Shown piece after piece: positions 26,671-36,177 of a stretch of DNA of 64,000 bases. Origin of the DNA: Phocaeicola_A sp963643925. GTDB taxonomy: Bacteria; Bacteroidota; Bacteroidia; Bacteroidales; Bacteroidaceae. The notes under the pieces were generated by a model. It ran no database searches. It was not told the DNA's origin and saw only the letters and a list, made by a program, of their open reading frames with translations. The DNA is taken from contig CAVINS010000001.1 in the NCBI GenBank assembly GCA_963643925.1, forward strand, positions 41,233 to 105,232, read 5' to 3'. The translations under genes and the position numbers were made by a program. The first letter of the stretch is position 1. Each line of letters starts with the position of its first letter.

Positions 26671-28638
26671 TTATTTCTTCTTTGTATCGGCCTTCGCTTT
26701 CTTCTCGGCGTTGCGCTTGTTCACGTAGTCCTTGAAGAGCTTGCGCCAGTCGCGTCCGTTTTGGTTGAGATACTGCTCGCACTTGGTCTTGTACACCTCG
26801 AACACCTGCGAGATGGCCTTCATGCCCTTGCACTCGAGTGCCTCCTCGCGGGCCTGCTTCAGGTAGCCCTCCAGCACGTTGACCTCCTTGTCGGTGAGGT
26901 CGGGAACGATGGCATAGTAGCCCTTCATGGTGAAGGCCACCTTGCCCACGGTGTAGCCGTCGAACACCTGCTCCACCTGCTCGGGGGTGAGGGAGCGGTT
27001 GAGTTCCTTCACCAACCGCTCGTGTACGCTTGCCGGTATCGTCTTGTCCGCCATCATCTCCCGCTCTATCTTGCTGAGAATCTTGCCTGTGGCAGGGTCT
27101 TTTTCGGGGATGATGGTGTAGGGGTGCGAGTTGTGCCAGTCGCGTACGGCACGTCGGTGGTTGTAGATGGCGGTCACCACTTGGTTCTCCACCTTCTTGT
27201 CCGTCAGCTTCAGTGCCTTGACGATGCTCTGCGACTTTTTCAGCACCGACTCGTCGGCAGCGGCGTTGCGCACGGTCTGTGCACCGAAGTACTTGCCCAG
27301 GTCGTTGATGGACCGGATGGCATCCTTAGGAAGGTTCTCGCCATCTTTGCCGAAGCTGTAGAGTGCCTCGAAGGGTTCCACGGTCACCTTCGACTCGTCT
27401 AGCTTGCTACGGTCGAGCCCAAAGATATTGATGAAGAAGTCGTACACCGCGTTGCGCTTGTTGGGACCAAAGTCGTGACCCTCCTCGGGCAGATGCACGT
27501 TGGTGACGCTCTTTGCACTCAAGTAGTGCTCATATACATGCTTGATGAAGGGATACTCCAGCGTGGGCACGGTGTGGGTCCAGTCCTTGCCGTCGGAGAC
27601 GATGCATAGCGGGTTGGGAGCGAAGAGTGCTGCCAGTTCGGCATTGCAGGTGCCACCCCCCGCTTGGGTGATGGGCATGCCGCTCTCGCAGGCACAGCCG
27701 CCGTCGAAGTGCGAGGCCAGGCTGACCACCGGACAGGCTGCCGTGTAGCGGTCGTCGAGTACCGTAAGCAGCACCGTCTGCGTGCCGCCGCCCGAACCGC
27801 CGTTCACACCCACACGCATGTAGTCCACATTCTGGCGGGTCATCATGTAGTCGAGTATGGAGATGCCGTTCATGGCCTGAATGACCTGTGCGATGCTGGT
27901 GTTGTGACCTGTGGAGCTCACCTGCAGCACCGACTCGCCCCAACCGAAGAGGTCGTAGTCCACGCAGATAGCTCCCATGCGGGCCAGTGTGGCCATGCGC
28001 AGTTGCTGGTCCTCGCGGTAGCGTCCGTCGCCGAAGTGTCCGTTGGGACAGATGATGAGCGCATGTTGTCCCTTCGTGCGGGGTGCGTAGATGGAGCCGC
28101 ATACGTAGAGCCCGGGCAGTGTCTCCAGGGCGAAGTTCTGCACTGTATAATCCTTGTACTTACGTTCCTTGGAGAGTATAGGATCTGCCTGCACACGCCG
28201 CTCCAGTATGGGGTCGATACCCAGCAACTTGCGTACCTCCCTCTTAAGCACCGTCTTGCGCTGCTCGAAGGAGGCCCGGTCGCGGTAGAGAGTCTTCAGG
28301 TAAGCGATCATCGCCTCCCCGTCCTTATCTGTGCGGCGGGCATACTCGTATGGCTTTATCTTGTAGAGGTTGCCGTCTTGCTTCACGAACTTGAAGTCGA
28401 ATGGAGCCAACACGTTGGTGAGCGATTCCTCCACTGAGTAGGGGCGGATGCGCGAGTCGGCATAGGGGAGCTTCAGCCCTGTGGTGTCGATGTTATATTT
28501 CAGCTGTACCTGAAAGCGGTGGCTGATGTCGGTCAGCACGTCGCCTAGCGGACGGGTGAACTGATTCTCGTAGGTGTTTTGTGCCCCTACGCTTACGGCA
28601 GCGGAGAGAAACAATACTGACAATGTGAAATGTTTCAT
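26671..28638 (-). CDS. Alpha/beta-hydrolase pectin methylesterase-like protein with STN-like and DUF3826 domains
   Basis: Secreted protein of 655 residues with three parts. Residues about 25-95 (RPLGDVLTDISHRFQVQLKYN ... ESLTNVLAPFDFKFV) look like a secretin/TonB short N-terminal (STN) domain. Residues about 110-430 are an alpha/beta-hydrolase with nucleophile Ser282 in NGGSGGGT and probable catalytic His388 in EEGHDFGP. Residues about 480-640 are a DUF3826 domain (YTVGKVAFTMKGYYAIVPDLTDKE), similar to the separate protein at 36178-36867. The hydrolase and its place in an RG-II-type operon resemble BT1017 of B. thetaiotaomicron, founder of an alpha/beta-hydrolase pectin methylesterase family needed for RG-II use. 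It starts only 9 nt after the GH78 gene. Confidence 0.82.
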   Translation of the reverse strand: MKHFTLSVLFLSAAVSVGAQNTYENQFTRPLGDVLTDISHRFQVQLKYNIDTTGLKLPYADSRIRPYSVEESLTNVLAPFDFKFVKQDGNLYKIKPYEYARRTDKDGEAMIAYLKTLYRDRASFEQRKTVLKREVRKLLGIDPILERRVQADPILSKERKYKDYTVQNFALETLPGLYVCGSIYAPRTKGQHALIICPNGHFGDGRYREDQQLRMATLARMGAICVDYDLFGWGESVLQVSSTGHNTSIAQVIQAMNGISILDYMMTRQNVDYMRVGVNGGSGGGTQTVLLTVLDDRYTAACPVVSLASHFDGGCACESGMPITQAGGGTCNAELAALFAPNPLCIVSDGKDWTHTVPTLEYPFIKHVYEHYLSAKSVTNVHLPEEGHDFGPNKRNAVYDFFINIFGLDRSKLDESKVTVEPFEALYSFGKDGENLPKDAIRSINDLGKYFGAQTVRNAAADESVLKKSQSIVKALKLTDKKVENQVVTAIYNHRRAVRDWHNSHPYTIIPEKDPATGKILSKIEREMMADKTIPASVHERLVKELNRSLTPEQVEQVFDGYTVGKVAFTMKGYYAIVPDLTDKEVNVLEGYLKQAREEALECKGMKAISQVFEVYKTKCEQYLNQNGRDWRKLFKDYVNKRNAEKKAKADTKKK

Positions 28639-28647
28639 GATTCTTTA

Positions 28648-31449
28648 TTATCTTGGGTTTTTATGATGTTTCATCTTCAGTGGTAGGATGAAGGTATGTG
28701 TGCCGCTCTTCACCACGCCGGCGGATTGCTCCTCACCGGGTAGATAGACCTCTGCCGTGCAGTTGGCGGGCACGGTCACCTGCAGGGTGAACTCTCCCTC
28801 GGTGCGTTGCCAACTGACCCGTATCTCACCGTAGAGCGTACGGTAGGTGGCATCCAGCGAGGTGAGGTCGCCCGGCGTCTGTGGACGGAGTACAAAGTGC
28901 TGAAAGCCTTTCTCAGTGGGGTTGCTCTGTATGCCGGCCAGCGAATAGAAGAACCACTCGTCAATCTGTCCCATCATGAAGTGGTTCCACGACGAGCCTT
29001 GGCGCGGGTCCCACTGCTCGGTGAGCGTGGTGGCGCCGAACTTCAGCTGAAAGCCATAACCGGGTGCCTCCTCGTGGTTGTGCATGGCATACATCACCTC
29101 GTCCAGCCCAGCGCGTGCCAAGGTTTGGAAAAGGTAGCGGTTGCCCACATCGCCCGTGGTGAGGCGCGTGCCGTGTTGACGGATGTCCGTCACGAGGTTG
29201 CGCAGCACGGCAGCCCGGCTCTTTGTGGGCGTTATGCCGAGGAACAGCGGCAGGGAGTTGCTGGTTTGGCTGCCCGTGCCGTACTGGCAGGTCTCGGCAT
29301 TGAAGTACTTGCCGTTGAAGGCTTCCTTCACGTCGTTGCCCAGGCGGGTATAGTAGTCCGCATCGTAGCTGTTGCCCAGCATACGGGCCGCTTCGGCGAT
29401 GTAGCGGATGTCCATATAATAATGTGCCGACGCTACCAACCCGACGGGAGTGTTGCGTGAGAATCCGGCACGGAAGTCGCCATAGTCGTACCAGTCGCCC
29501 AGTCCGAAGTCAATCAAGTTCCCTTCGGCGCGCGACGAGAGATAGTCCACGTAGTCCTGCATCTGTCGGTAGTACTGGCGGATGAGTGAGTCGTCGCCGT
29601 AGGTGTCGTAGTAGAGGAACGGTATCACCACCATAGCGCTGCCCCACTCGGGCGAGTCGGCGAAGACATCCAGTCCCGGACCTTCGAAGATGGTGTATTG
29701 CGGAGCGGTGGTCGGCACCATGCCGTTGGTCTGCTGTGCGTCGGCCATGTCGCGCATCAACTTTGGGTAATAGGTGGTAAGGTCGTAGTTGTAGAGCAGA
29801 CCAGGTCCGTTGAGGTGGTCTTGCTCCAACCATCCCAACTTCTCGCGGTGCGGACAGTCGGTGAAGACTGCTTGCATGTTGCTGCGCACGGCGTTGTGGA
29901 TGAGCTGGTGTGCCTGCGTGAAGATTTTATTGGAGCAGGTGAACGAGCTGACGTCCGCAGCCGCGTTGTGTACGAAACACGACTGGATGTTGTGCACCAC
30001 GGGCAGTTTGTCGGGATTCTTCTGTCCCTTCAGCACCGCTCCCTCCAATTGGATGTAACGGAAGCCGTAGTACGAGAAGCGTGGATGCCACGTCTCCCGT
30101 TTGTCGCCCTTCAGCGTGTAGGTATAATAATGTTGTCGTCCTGTCTGTCGTTGGTTGGTGGCGTGGCAGCTGTCCACCACCGATTCGGCTACTACCAGAG
30201 TAATCTTCTGTCCCCGTTTGCCGCTCACCGTTATCTCGGGGAAGCCTGCGAGGTTTTGTCCCATGTCGAGTAATTGGGCCGATGCGTCCACAGTGCGCTT
30301 GGTGGCTTTGGTGGCCTTGCGCACATCCTCTGTCGTGAGTTTGTAGCTCTCCTGCACACCGTAGCGCTTCATAATCTTCACCGGTGTGGTTTGTTGAGGT
30401 GTCAGCATACCCTTTGGAGCCTCCTGCACGACCACGGGCTTCCATTCGGTGTCGTCGAAGCCAGGCTTGTCCCACCCTGCCTGTTCCAGGCGGGCGTCGT
30501 AGTCCTCACCCCCGTAGATGGAGTGAAACGTCACTGGACTACGGTCGTAGTGCCACGTGCTATCCGTGGCCACCGTCTGCGAGGTGCCGTCGGTGTAGCG
30601 GATGAGCATCTTCAGGAAGAGTGTCTCGGGACCAAATCCTATCTGCAGTTTGCGGTAGCGTCCGCCACCCACCACGTTGTAGAATCCGTTGCCTAATATT
30701 ACACCTAGGGCATTGTCGCCCTGGCGGAGCAGTGAAGTCACGTCGTAGGTATTGTAGTAGACCGTCTTGTCATAGTCGCTCCAGAGTGGGGTGAACTCCC
30801 CGTCGCCCACCTTCGTGCCGTTGATGGTGAGCTCATACTGACCCAGTCCGCACACATACACTGTGGCGTCGGCTATTTGTCGCGGGGCGCTGAACTCCTT
30901 GCGCAGACAGATGCTACGCCATGCCATGGAGTCCACCTGGCTCCATGCCTCCTTGACGGCAGGTTCGTTGAGCTCGCCTCCTGTGAACTGACGACCTTGT
31001 GGCAACTTGGCGTCCGCCTTTGTAACGGCTCCTACCCATTGTGCGTCGAGGAAACGCTTGTCTGGTGCGATGCGGAACTCTTGCGCGTCGCTCCAGGCCG
31101 AGGCGACATTCCCTTCGTCCCACACCCTCACATGCCACCAGTAGCGTTGCAGCGGCTCGAGTGCCGTGCCACCGTAGGGCACCAACTGACTCTGTGTGGA
31201 ACATTGCTTGCCGCTCTTCCACAGGTATTGTTTCTCACCGCCTTGTAGGGTGTAGACTTCTATCTCGTAGGCGGACTGCATGCAACCCTGTTCTCCATCC
31301 ATCTGCCAGCCGAAGCGGGGTGTGGTGGTGGCCAGTGCCAAGGGCGATGTGGTCAGTTCGCATGTGACGCGGGTCACCTCTATCGCCTTTGCTGAGGCTG
31401 CCAGACAGAACGTCAGCAATCCCAGCAGGAATATCTTTGTGTTTCTCAT
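28648..31449 (-). CDS. GH78 alpha-L-rhamnosidase
   Basis: Secreted enzyme (signal peptide ends near SAKA) that releases alpha-linked L-rhamnose by inversion. It has the GH78 layout: fibronectin-like start (TPRFGWQMDGE), a sandwich with VCGLGQYELTINGTKVGD, the (alpha/alpha)6 catalytic domain with DCPHREKLGWLEQDHLNGPG, and a final sandwich ending in VTVPANCTAEVYLPG. It differs clearly in the active-site segment from the GH78 fused to the propeller at 18519-22496 (DCPQRDERQPWMGD), so the two should attack different rhamnose linkages. It is the second gene of the operon, 50 nt after the GH142/143 gene. Confidence 0.9.
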   Translation of the reverse strand: MRNTKIFLLGLLTFCLAASAKAIEVTRVTCELTTSPLALATTTPRFGWQMDGEQGCMQSAYEIEVYTLQGGEKQYLWKSGKQCSTQSQLVPYGGTALEPLQRYWWHVRVWDEGNVASAWSDAQEFRIAPDKRFLDAQWVGAVTKADAKLPQGRQFTGGELNEPAVKEAWSQVDSMAWRSICLRKEFSAPRQIADATVYVCGLGQYELTINGTKVGDGEFTPLWSDYDKTVYYNTYDVTSLLRQGDNALGVILGNGFYNVVGGGRYRKLQIGFGPETLFLKMLIRYTDGTSQTVATDSTWHYDRSPVTFHSIYGGEDYDARLEQAGWDKPGFDDTEWKPVVVQEAPKGMLTPQQTTPVKIMKRYGVQESYKLTTEDVRKATKATKRTVDASAQLLDMGQNLAGFPEITVSGKRGQKITLVVAESVVDSCHATNQRQTGRQHYYTYTLKGDKRETWHPRFSYYGFRYIQLEGAVLKGQKNPDKLPVVHNIQSCFVHNAAADVSSFTCSNKIFTQAHQLIHNAVRSNMQAVFTDCPHREKLGWLEQDHLNGPGLLYNYDLTTYYPKLMRDMADAQQTNGMVPTTAPQYTIFEGPGLDVFADSPEWGSAMVVIPFLYYDTYGDDSLIRQYYRQMQDYVDYLSSRAEGNLIDFGLGDWYDYGDFRAGFSRNTPVGLVASAHYYMDIRYIAEAARMLGNSYDADYYTRLGNDVKEAFNGKYFNAETCQYGTGSQTSNSLPLFLGITPTKSRAAVLRNLVTDIRQHGTRLTTGDVGNRYLFQTLARAGLDEVMYAMHNHEEAPGYGFQLKFGATTLTEQWDPRQGSSWNHFMMGQIDEWFFYSLAGIQSNPTEKGFQHFVLRPQTPGDLTSLDATYRTLYGEIRVSWQRTEGEFTLQVTVPANCTAEVYLPGEEQSAGVVKSGTHTFILPLKMKHHKNPR

Positions 31450-31499
31450 CGTATTCAGTATCTACATCTGTCAAGTTTTTCCTATAAAGTCGCTTCCAA

Positions 31500-34400
31500 T
31501 CAAAGTACGTCCTTACAAATCAGTCGACTGAGCGTGTCGCTTTGTCCGGCCAGGCGTCCATCCACCAATACACGCAGTCCGCGGCCCTGATGGTAGCGGT
31601 CGCCATTGCGGTCCCACAGGATGGTGACGTTGTGGCCATGGTAGCGCACATTGTCCAGACAGAAGTGGTCCCACTGACCCTCCGGCACCAACGGGTTCAC
31701 CTCGATACTCTTGTCGGCGCGCGGACGCAGGCCGGCAATGCCCGTGATGACGAGGTCGTTGAAGGTAGAGTGGTTATAGTAGCGGCTTCGTTCTTGGTCG
31801 CCCTTGAGCCAGTAGCCCGTCACCTCGTCGAGATACTCGCCGATGTAGGGACGGCCGCGGTGATGCTGCGACTCCACGTAGAGTTGCATCTGGCGGAAGA
31901 AGGTGCTGTCCGTCACCACCGGAGCCTCCGAGTGGTTCAGGTAGTTGGCCAGTGCCGTCAAGGTCTGCGATGTGGCGAAAGGCCAGATGGCACCGTCCCA
32001 CTCACATTGGCCCACGCCATGCGTGCGGAACTCCGGGTGACGACGTTCGGCGGTGGTCAGTCCGTAAGGTGCTGAGAATCCATTCTCGTCGTTCAGCTGC
32101 TTCCATGCCTTGCTATATTGCTCTGAGGGGAGGTTGAAGTACCAAGGCATGTAGCCTATTGCCTCGCGTACCTGGGCACAAGTGTCGCCCCGCACGGTCT
32201 CGAAGAACTGATGCCGTGCGTTCCACAGGCGTGTCTCTATCAGTTGTTTCGTCTCCGCTGCCTTTTGGCAGTAGATCTCAGCGTCGGCAGTCTTGCCTAT
32301 CAACTCGGCAATCTGTGCCAATGCCATGGCGTTGCCATACATGTAGCTGTTGATGGTGGGGCGGGCGTTTTGTTGCTTGCGTGCACCGCTGATGCTCTCC
32401 TCCATGCCGTCGCGCACATCGTATTGCCAGAAGAGGCCGTTGGCCAGGCGGTGCGTATCCTCCCAGCGCTTGTACTCCTCGCAGAGGTCGGTGTAGAGGT
32501 TGGTGATGAAGGTGGTGTCCATCGTCACCAGATAGCGGTTGTAGATGGCGTCGGGGTTCCACGAGCTGTATTTCATCATGCGGTTCATCGGCTTGCCCTC
32601 GTTGCCGCGGTACCATGTGTGTATGATGCCGTCGAGGTATTTCGGGTCGCGCAGCCAGCGGCTTTCGTAGATGTGGTGGCCGACGGCGCACGAGATGAGG
32701 TTATACTTGTCGGCATACGACCGCTTCACCAGGAACTCCGTCATGCCGTATCCCACTGGAGTCTCCTCGATGTGTTTGCGCAGCGTCCACCAGCGGTAGT
32801 AGAACATCTCTTCGAAGTCCTTCTCGGGACAGTCGAACAGGGGGATGTTCTCCTTCATCCAGTTCGAAGCCTGCGCGTTGGGGATGGCCTGTGCAATATT
32901 CTCGTCCTCCATGGTGTTGAAGTAGTCCACGTAGTGCTTGTAGTCGGCATACCGCAGCACGGCAGCCGAGCCGTCGGCGTCCATTGATGCGCTCTTCACG
33001 TTGGCGATGCGGAACGTAGCCTCCGGGTCCACCCCGTTGGCGTTGGGAGCGTCTTCATACTGGTCGGCCCATGTGTTCACGGTGGGGTAGTGCCGACGTT
33101 CGCCCGTGCGGAACACGATGCGCTCGATGCTGGCAACCGGAGCGAAGAGCATGCGGGTAGCCTTCTTCTCGCCGTTCACATAGACCACCGAGTTGCGGTT
33201 GGTTACCGACACGTCCACCTTCACATGGTAGCACTTGCCCGGCTCATACATCAGCACCTTGCCGTAGCGGGCACCGCCTTTGGAGCGGAACTCCCCTTCG
33301 GGGGTGAGGTCGAAGCGTGCGCAGGCTGTGCCGTCCTCATCTACAAACTCTATCTGCATTGTGCCGTGGTCGTTCTGCTCGGCCATCAGGTCGAACTCCA
33401 CGCTCAGCTCCTTCGTATTGGGTATCTTCCGTTCCACCTTGGCGGCGTCGAACGGATCCTTGTCTTTCAGGGTAAGCCATGTGGTGCCATTCTTCTGCTC
33501 CAGCGACACGGGAGCCCACACGGGAGAGTAGAGGTTCCACATGTCCAGGTCCGCCAGCGTCTTGAAGTCTGCGAAATCCTCGTCGGCATGACTGGAGGCG
33601 TGTTGCTGCACGGGCACCTTGATGCGGGCCACCCACATGTCCTCCTTGTTCACACTGTAGGTCACCCACAGGTTGCCGTCGGCCGGTGTGCCGTTGCCCT
33701 CCTGGATGCCTCGCACATACTGCGGGCCGAACGATTTGTACTGACCGCAGTAGCGCATCATCGGCACCTCGCCGTGCACCAGGTTTAGCGTGGTGTACTC
33801 CAGTCCGTCCTTACTCAGTGAGATGGCCAGTGGCCAGCGAAACTCCGAGGGGTTGTACACAGTGGCATAGGTGCCGTCGCTCAACCGCTGTCCCCATATC
33901 TTGGCGTTGCTGTTGACGAATCCTTTGGCACGGCCGATGGGTTGCTCCCATGTGTTGCCGCCGTCGCTGCTGATGGAAGTCAGCGCATGCTTCCACAGAC
34001 AGGCGATGCGTCCGTCTGGCAGTGTGTACCAGCAGAAAGCCTTATAGATGTCCTTCAAGGGTAGGATAGGGTCTTCTCGGTCGGCCTCCTCCACCCACTG
34101 CATGCGGTAGAGCGGGTTGGCGAGAATCTCGTCGCAAGCCTGTCGGAAGGCTTTGTCCTTTGAGCGTGTATAGTAAGGATAGAGGGTATTCTTCTCGTTG
34201 AAGGCGTGGTTGTAATAGATAAAGTAGATGGGGCCGAAGGTGCCGTCCTCGTGAATCTCGCGCACTACACGTCCCACGCCGTTGCCGTCGTTGGGGTCGT
34301 CCTTCGGATGCAGACAGACGCCATAGTGGCCCATGGCGATGAGCTTGCCCGACTTGGAAACGTAGAATCCCACGCGCTGGTGCATCACGGCATCCAGGTT

Positions 34401-34823
34401 CTTTGCCACCACCGTGCCGTCCTTTGTGGTGCCGTCCGTCAAGTGGTAGACGGGGAATAGCACCTCCGGGGCCGTCCATGTGTAGCCGTCGGCAGAGGTC
34501 TGCAGCAGAGTGCACGAGGGCGGCACGTGCTCGTCCACCACGTCGGAGAGGTAGTGCATATAGAACTTTCCGTTCCAGTAGGCCATCATCGGCTGGTGGT
34601 TGTAGGTCCATCCGTTGCCGTTGGTGGAATAGAGGTCGTAGCGGCGGGTAGCTCGCATCGTCTGTATGTTGTGCACACCCACCACGGGCGAGAGCTGTCC
34701 GTCGTGCTCGTTGGGGTTCGATAGTTCAGTACCAGTATAGTGGATACGGTCTTGCGCATTTACGGGGGCAAGGAACAGGCAACCTGTCGCTACCGTCAAC
34801 ATTTGTTTAGTGAAATGTTTCAT
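31500..34823 (-). CDS. GH143-GH142 two-domain enzyme (Dha hydrolase / beta-L-arabinofuranosidase), BT1020-like
   Basis: Secreted 1107-residue protein. The N-terminal part (about residues 30-400) is a five-bladed-propeller-like domain with WTYNHQPMMAYWNGKFYMHYLSD split over repeats. A central beta-sandwich follows (about 410-620, FDLMAEQNDHGTMQIEF). The C-terminal (alpha/alpha)6 domain (about 640-1080) has IHTWYRGNEGKPMNRMMKYSS and GVGQCEWDGAIWPFATSQT. Length, order and motifs match BT1020 of B. thetaiotaomicron. In that protein GH143 removes 2-keto-3-deoxy-D-lyxo-heptulosaric acid (Dha) and GH142 the beta-L-arabinofuranose on it, thus dismantling the RG-II Araf-Dha side chain. It leads the six-gene enzyme operon behind its own promoter. 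This is the strongest RG-II marker in the window. Confidence 0.88.
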   Translation of the reverse strand: MKHFTKQMLTVATGCLFLAPVNAQDRIHYTGTELSNPNEHDGQLSPVVGVHNIQTMRATRRYDLYSTNGNGWTYNHQPMMAYWNGKFYMHYLSDVVDEHVPPSCTLLQTSADGYTWTAPEVLFPVYHLTDGTTKDGTVVAKNLDAVMHQRVGFYVSKSGKLIAMGHYGVCLHPKDDPNDGNGVGRVVREIHEDGTFGPIYFIYYNHAFNEKNTLYPYYTRSKDKAFRQACDEILANPLYRMQWVEEADREDPILPLKDIYKAFCWYTLPDGRIACLWKHALTSISSDGGNTWEQPIGRAKGFVNSNAKIWGQRLSDGTYATVYNPSEFRWPLAISLSKDGLEYTTLNLVHGEVPMMRYCGQYKSFGPQYVRGIQEGNGTPADGNLWVTYSVNKEDMWVARIKVPVQQHASSHADEDFADFKTLADLDMWNLYSPVWAPVSLEQKNGTTWLTLKDKDPFDAAKVERKIPNTKELSVEFDLMAEQNDHGTMQIEFVDEDGTACARFDLTPEGEFRSKGGARYGKVLMYEPGKCYHVKVDVSVTNRNSVVYVNGEKKATRMLFAPVASIERIVFRTGERRHYPTVNTWADQYEDAPNANGVDPEATFRIANVKSASMDADGSAAVLRYADYKHYVDYFNTMEDENIAQAIPNAQASNWMKENIPLFDCPEKDFEEMFYYRWWTLRKHIEETPVGYGMTEFLVKRSYADKYNLISCAVGHHIYESRWLRDPKYLDGIIHTWYRGNEGKPMNRMMKYSSWNPDAIYNRYLVTMDTTFITNLYTDLCEEYKRWEDTHRLANGLFWQYDVRDGMEESISGARKQQNARPTINSYMYGNAMALAQIAELIGKTADAEIYCQKAAETKQLIETRLWNARHQFFETVRGDTCAQVREAIGYMPWYFNLPSEQYSKAWKQLNDENGFSAPYGLTTAERRHPEFRTHGVGQCEWDGAIWPFATSQTLTALANYLNHSEAPVVTDSTFFRQMQLYVESQHHRGRPYIGEYLDEVTGYWLKGDQERSRYYNHSTFNDLVITGIAGLRPRADKSIEVNPLVPEGQWDHFCLDNVRYHGHNVTILWDRNGDRYHQGRGLRVLVDGRLAGQSDTLSRLICKDVL

Positions 34824-34886
34824 AAATGTTCGTTCTTAATGGTATTATATCAATTGGCGGTAGCAAGCGCTACCTCTGTTAGTCTA

Positions 34887-34918
34887 CAAAATTATTGAAA
34901 AATCATTGTCGTCTCAAA
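34887..34918 (-). promoter_or_regulatory. Promoter of the pectin enzyme operon
   Basis: TTTG (34915-34918), 20 nt, TAATTTTG (34887-34894) on the minus strand, about 64 nt before the ATG at 34823. The leader contains a small hairpin (GGTAGC-AAGC-GCTACC, 34859-34874). Confidence 0.65.
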
Positions 34919-35018
34919 CAACTCACGGCAATCGCCGTGTTATTTAACGTAAATTGAGAAACTAGTTGTATCGCATCCTTATGACATTTCCGTGTAACAA
35001 AGGTTTAATGGCAAAAAG

Positions 35019-35049
35019 TTTGCTACCCCACACACATACACTAAATTTG
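35019..35049 (+). promoter_or_regulatory. Promoter of the DMT transporter
   Basis: TTTG (35019-35022), exactly 19 nt, TAAATTTG (35042-35049), 33 nt before the chosen ATG. This is one of the best consensus matches in the window. Confidence 0.75.
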
Positions 35050-35081
35050 CAGTCCGAAAGAATCTACACGTCTTGTCTTAT

Positions 35082-36032
35082 ATGATGAACTTGAAAGTTA
35101 AAGGCTTCGCACTGGGTGCCATTGCTGCTGCCACATACGGCATGAACCCGTTGTTTACCCTGCCGCTCTATAGCAACGGGATGAATCCCGACTCCGTACT
35201 CTTCTTCCGTTACCTGTTGGCGTTGCCCATCGTGGCGGTGATGCTGAAGGCGCGCGGACACTCGCTGAAGCTGCAGCGGCAGGAGGTACTGCCCCTCGTG
35301 GTAATGGGTGTGCTGATGGCGGCCTCGTCGCTCTGCCTCTACTTGAGCTACAACTATATGGCCGCGGGCATTGCCTCCACCATGCTGTTTGTCTACCCCA
35401 TCATGGTAGCCCTCATCATGGCGTTGGTCTACAAGGAGCGTCTCTCCCTGATGACCGCTTTTTGTCTGGTGATGGCCTTGGGCGGCATCGGCATGCTCTA
35501 CAATACCAGCGACGGCGGCACACTGAGTCTGGCCGGTACCCTGCTGGTGATGCTCTCCTCCCTCTCGTATGCCATCTATCTGGTGGGAGTTAACAAGCCT
35601 GTGCTGAAGAATATCCCTACGCTGCGTGTCACCTTCTACGTGCTGCTGTTCGGAGTATTCCTCTACGTCATCCGCTTGGTGGCCTTCTGTCCGCTCACCG
35701 TACCCACGGACTGGTACTTGTGGGGCAACCTCATCGCATTGGCCATCTTGCCGACCGCCATCTCGTTCTTCTGCACCACCCTTGCCATACAGTACATTGG
35801 CTCCACGCCGACGGCCATCTTGGGTGCCTTGGAACCTGTCACCGCCATCTTCTTTGGTGTGGTGGTGTTCGATGAAACCCTCACGCCCCGCGACATCGTA
35901 GGTCTCGTGATGATTATCACTGCCGTGACGCTGGTAGTGGCAGGTGGCTCGGTCACCCTCCATTTGCACTTGACCCACTTCCGCAAGCTCTTCCCGAAGA
36001 TTCCCTTCGGGCACCATCATAAGGCGGAGTGA
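35082..36032 (+). CDS. EamA/DMT-family transporter
   Basis: Inner-membrane permease of the drug/metabolite transporter superfamily with about ten hydrophobic helices in two EamA repeats. The second repeat contains the typical TTLAIQYIGSTPTAILGALEPVTA. The start is set at ATG 35082 because the frame upstream has only a TTG and the promoter at 35019-35049 leaves a 25-30 nt leader. Substrates of this family vary (amino acids, metabolites) and cannot be read here. It is divergent from the pectin operon and may be unrelated to it. Confidence 0.88.
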   Translation: MMNLKVKGFALGAIAAATYGMNPLFTLPLYSNGMNPDSVLFFRYLLALPIVAVMLKARGHSLKLQRQEVLPLVVMGVLMAASSLCLYLSYNYMAAGIASTMLFVYPIMVALIMALVYKERLSLMTAFCLVMALGGIGMLYNTSDGGTLSLAGTLLVMLSSLSYAIYLVGVNKPVLKNIPTLRVTFYVLLFGVFLYVIRLVAFCPLTVPTDWYLWGNLIALAILPTAISFFCTTLAIQYIGSTPTAILGALEPVTAIFFGVVVFDETLTPRDIVGLVMIITAVTLVVAGGSVTLHLHLTHFRKLFPKIPFGHHHKAE

Positions 36033-36044
36033 GTGCACGTCCAG

Positions 36045-36097
36045 CAAAAACATCGGGCGATGAGGCTTGCCGTTGATTGGTAGCTTCATCGCCCGTG
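36045..36097. terminator. Bidirectional terminator between DMT transporter and DUF3826 gene
   Basis: The arms CGGGCGATGA (36054-36063) and TCATCGCCCG (36086-36095) form the stem, with additional AGCT-side pairing. A-tract 36045-36050 becomes a U-tract for minus-strand transcripts. Confidence 0.75.
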
Positions 36098-36177
36098 TTC
36101 ATTAGACGTAGTTGCAATTATTCCATGTCTCGGTTAGGCTAAAAGTCAGGTTAGCCTAAGCGGATGGAGAATGAGGG

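Noticed and set aside
35064..36089. Minus-strand frame of 341 codons
   Set aside because: Antisense to the DMT transporter. It is His/Gln/Glu-rich, as expected from the complement of hydrophobic codons.
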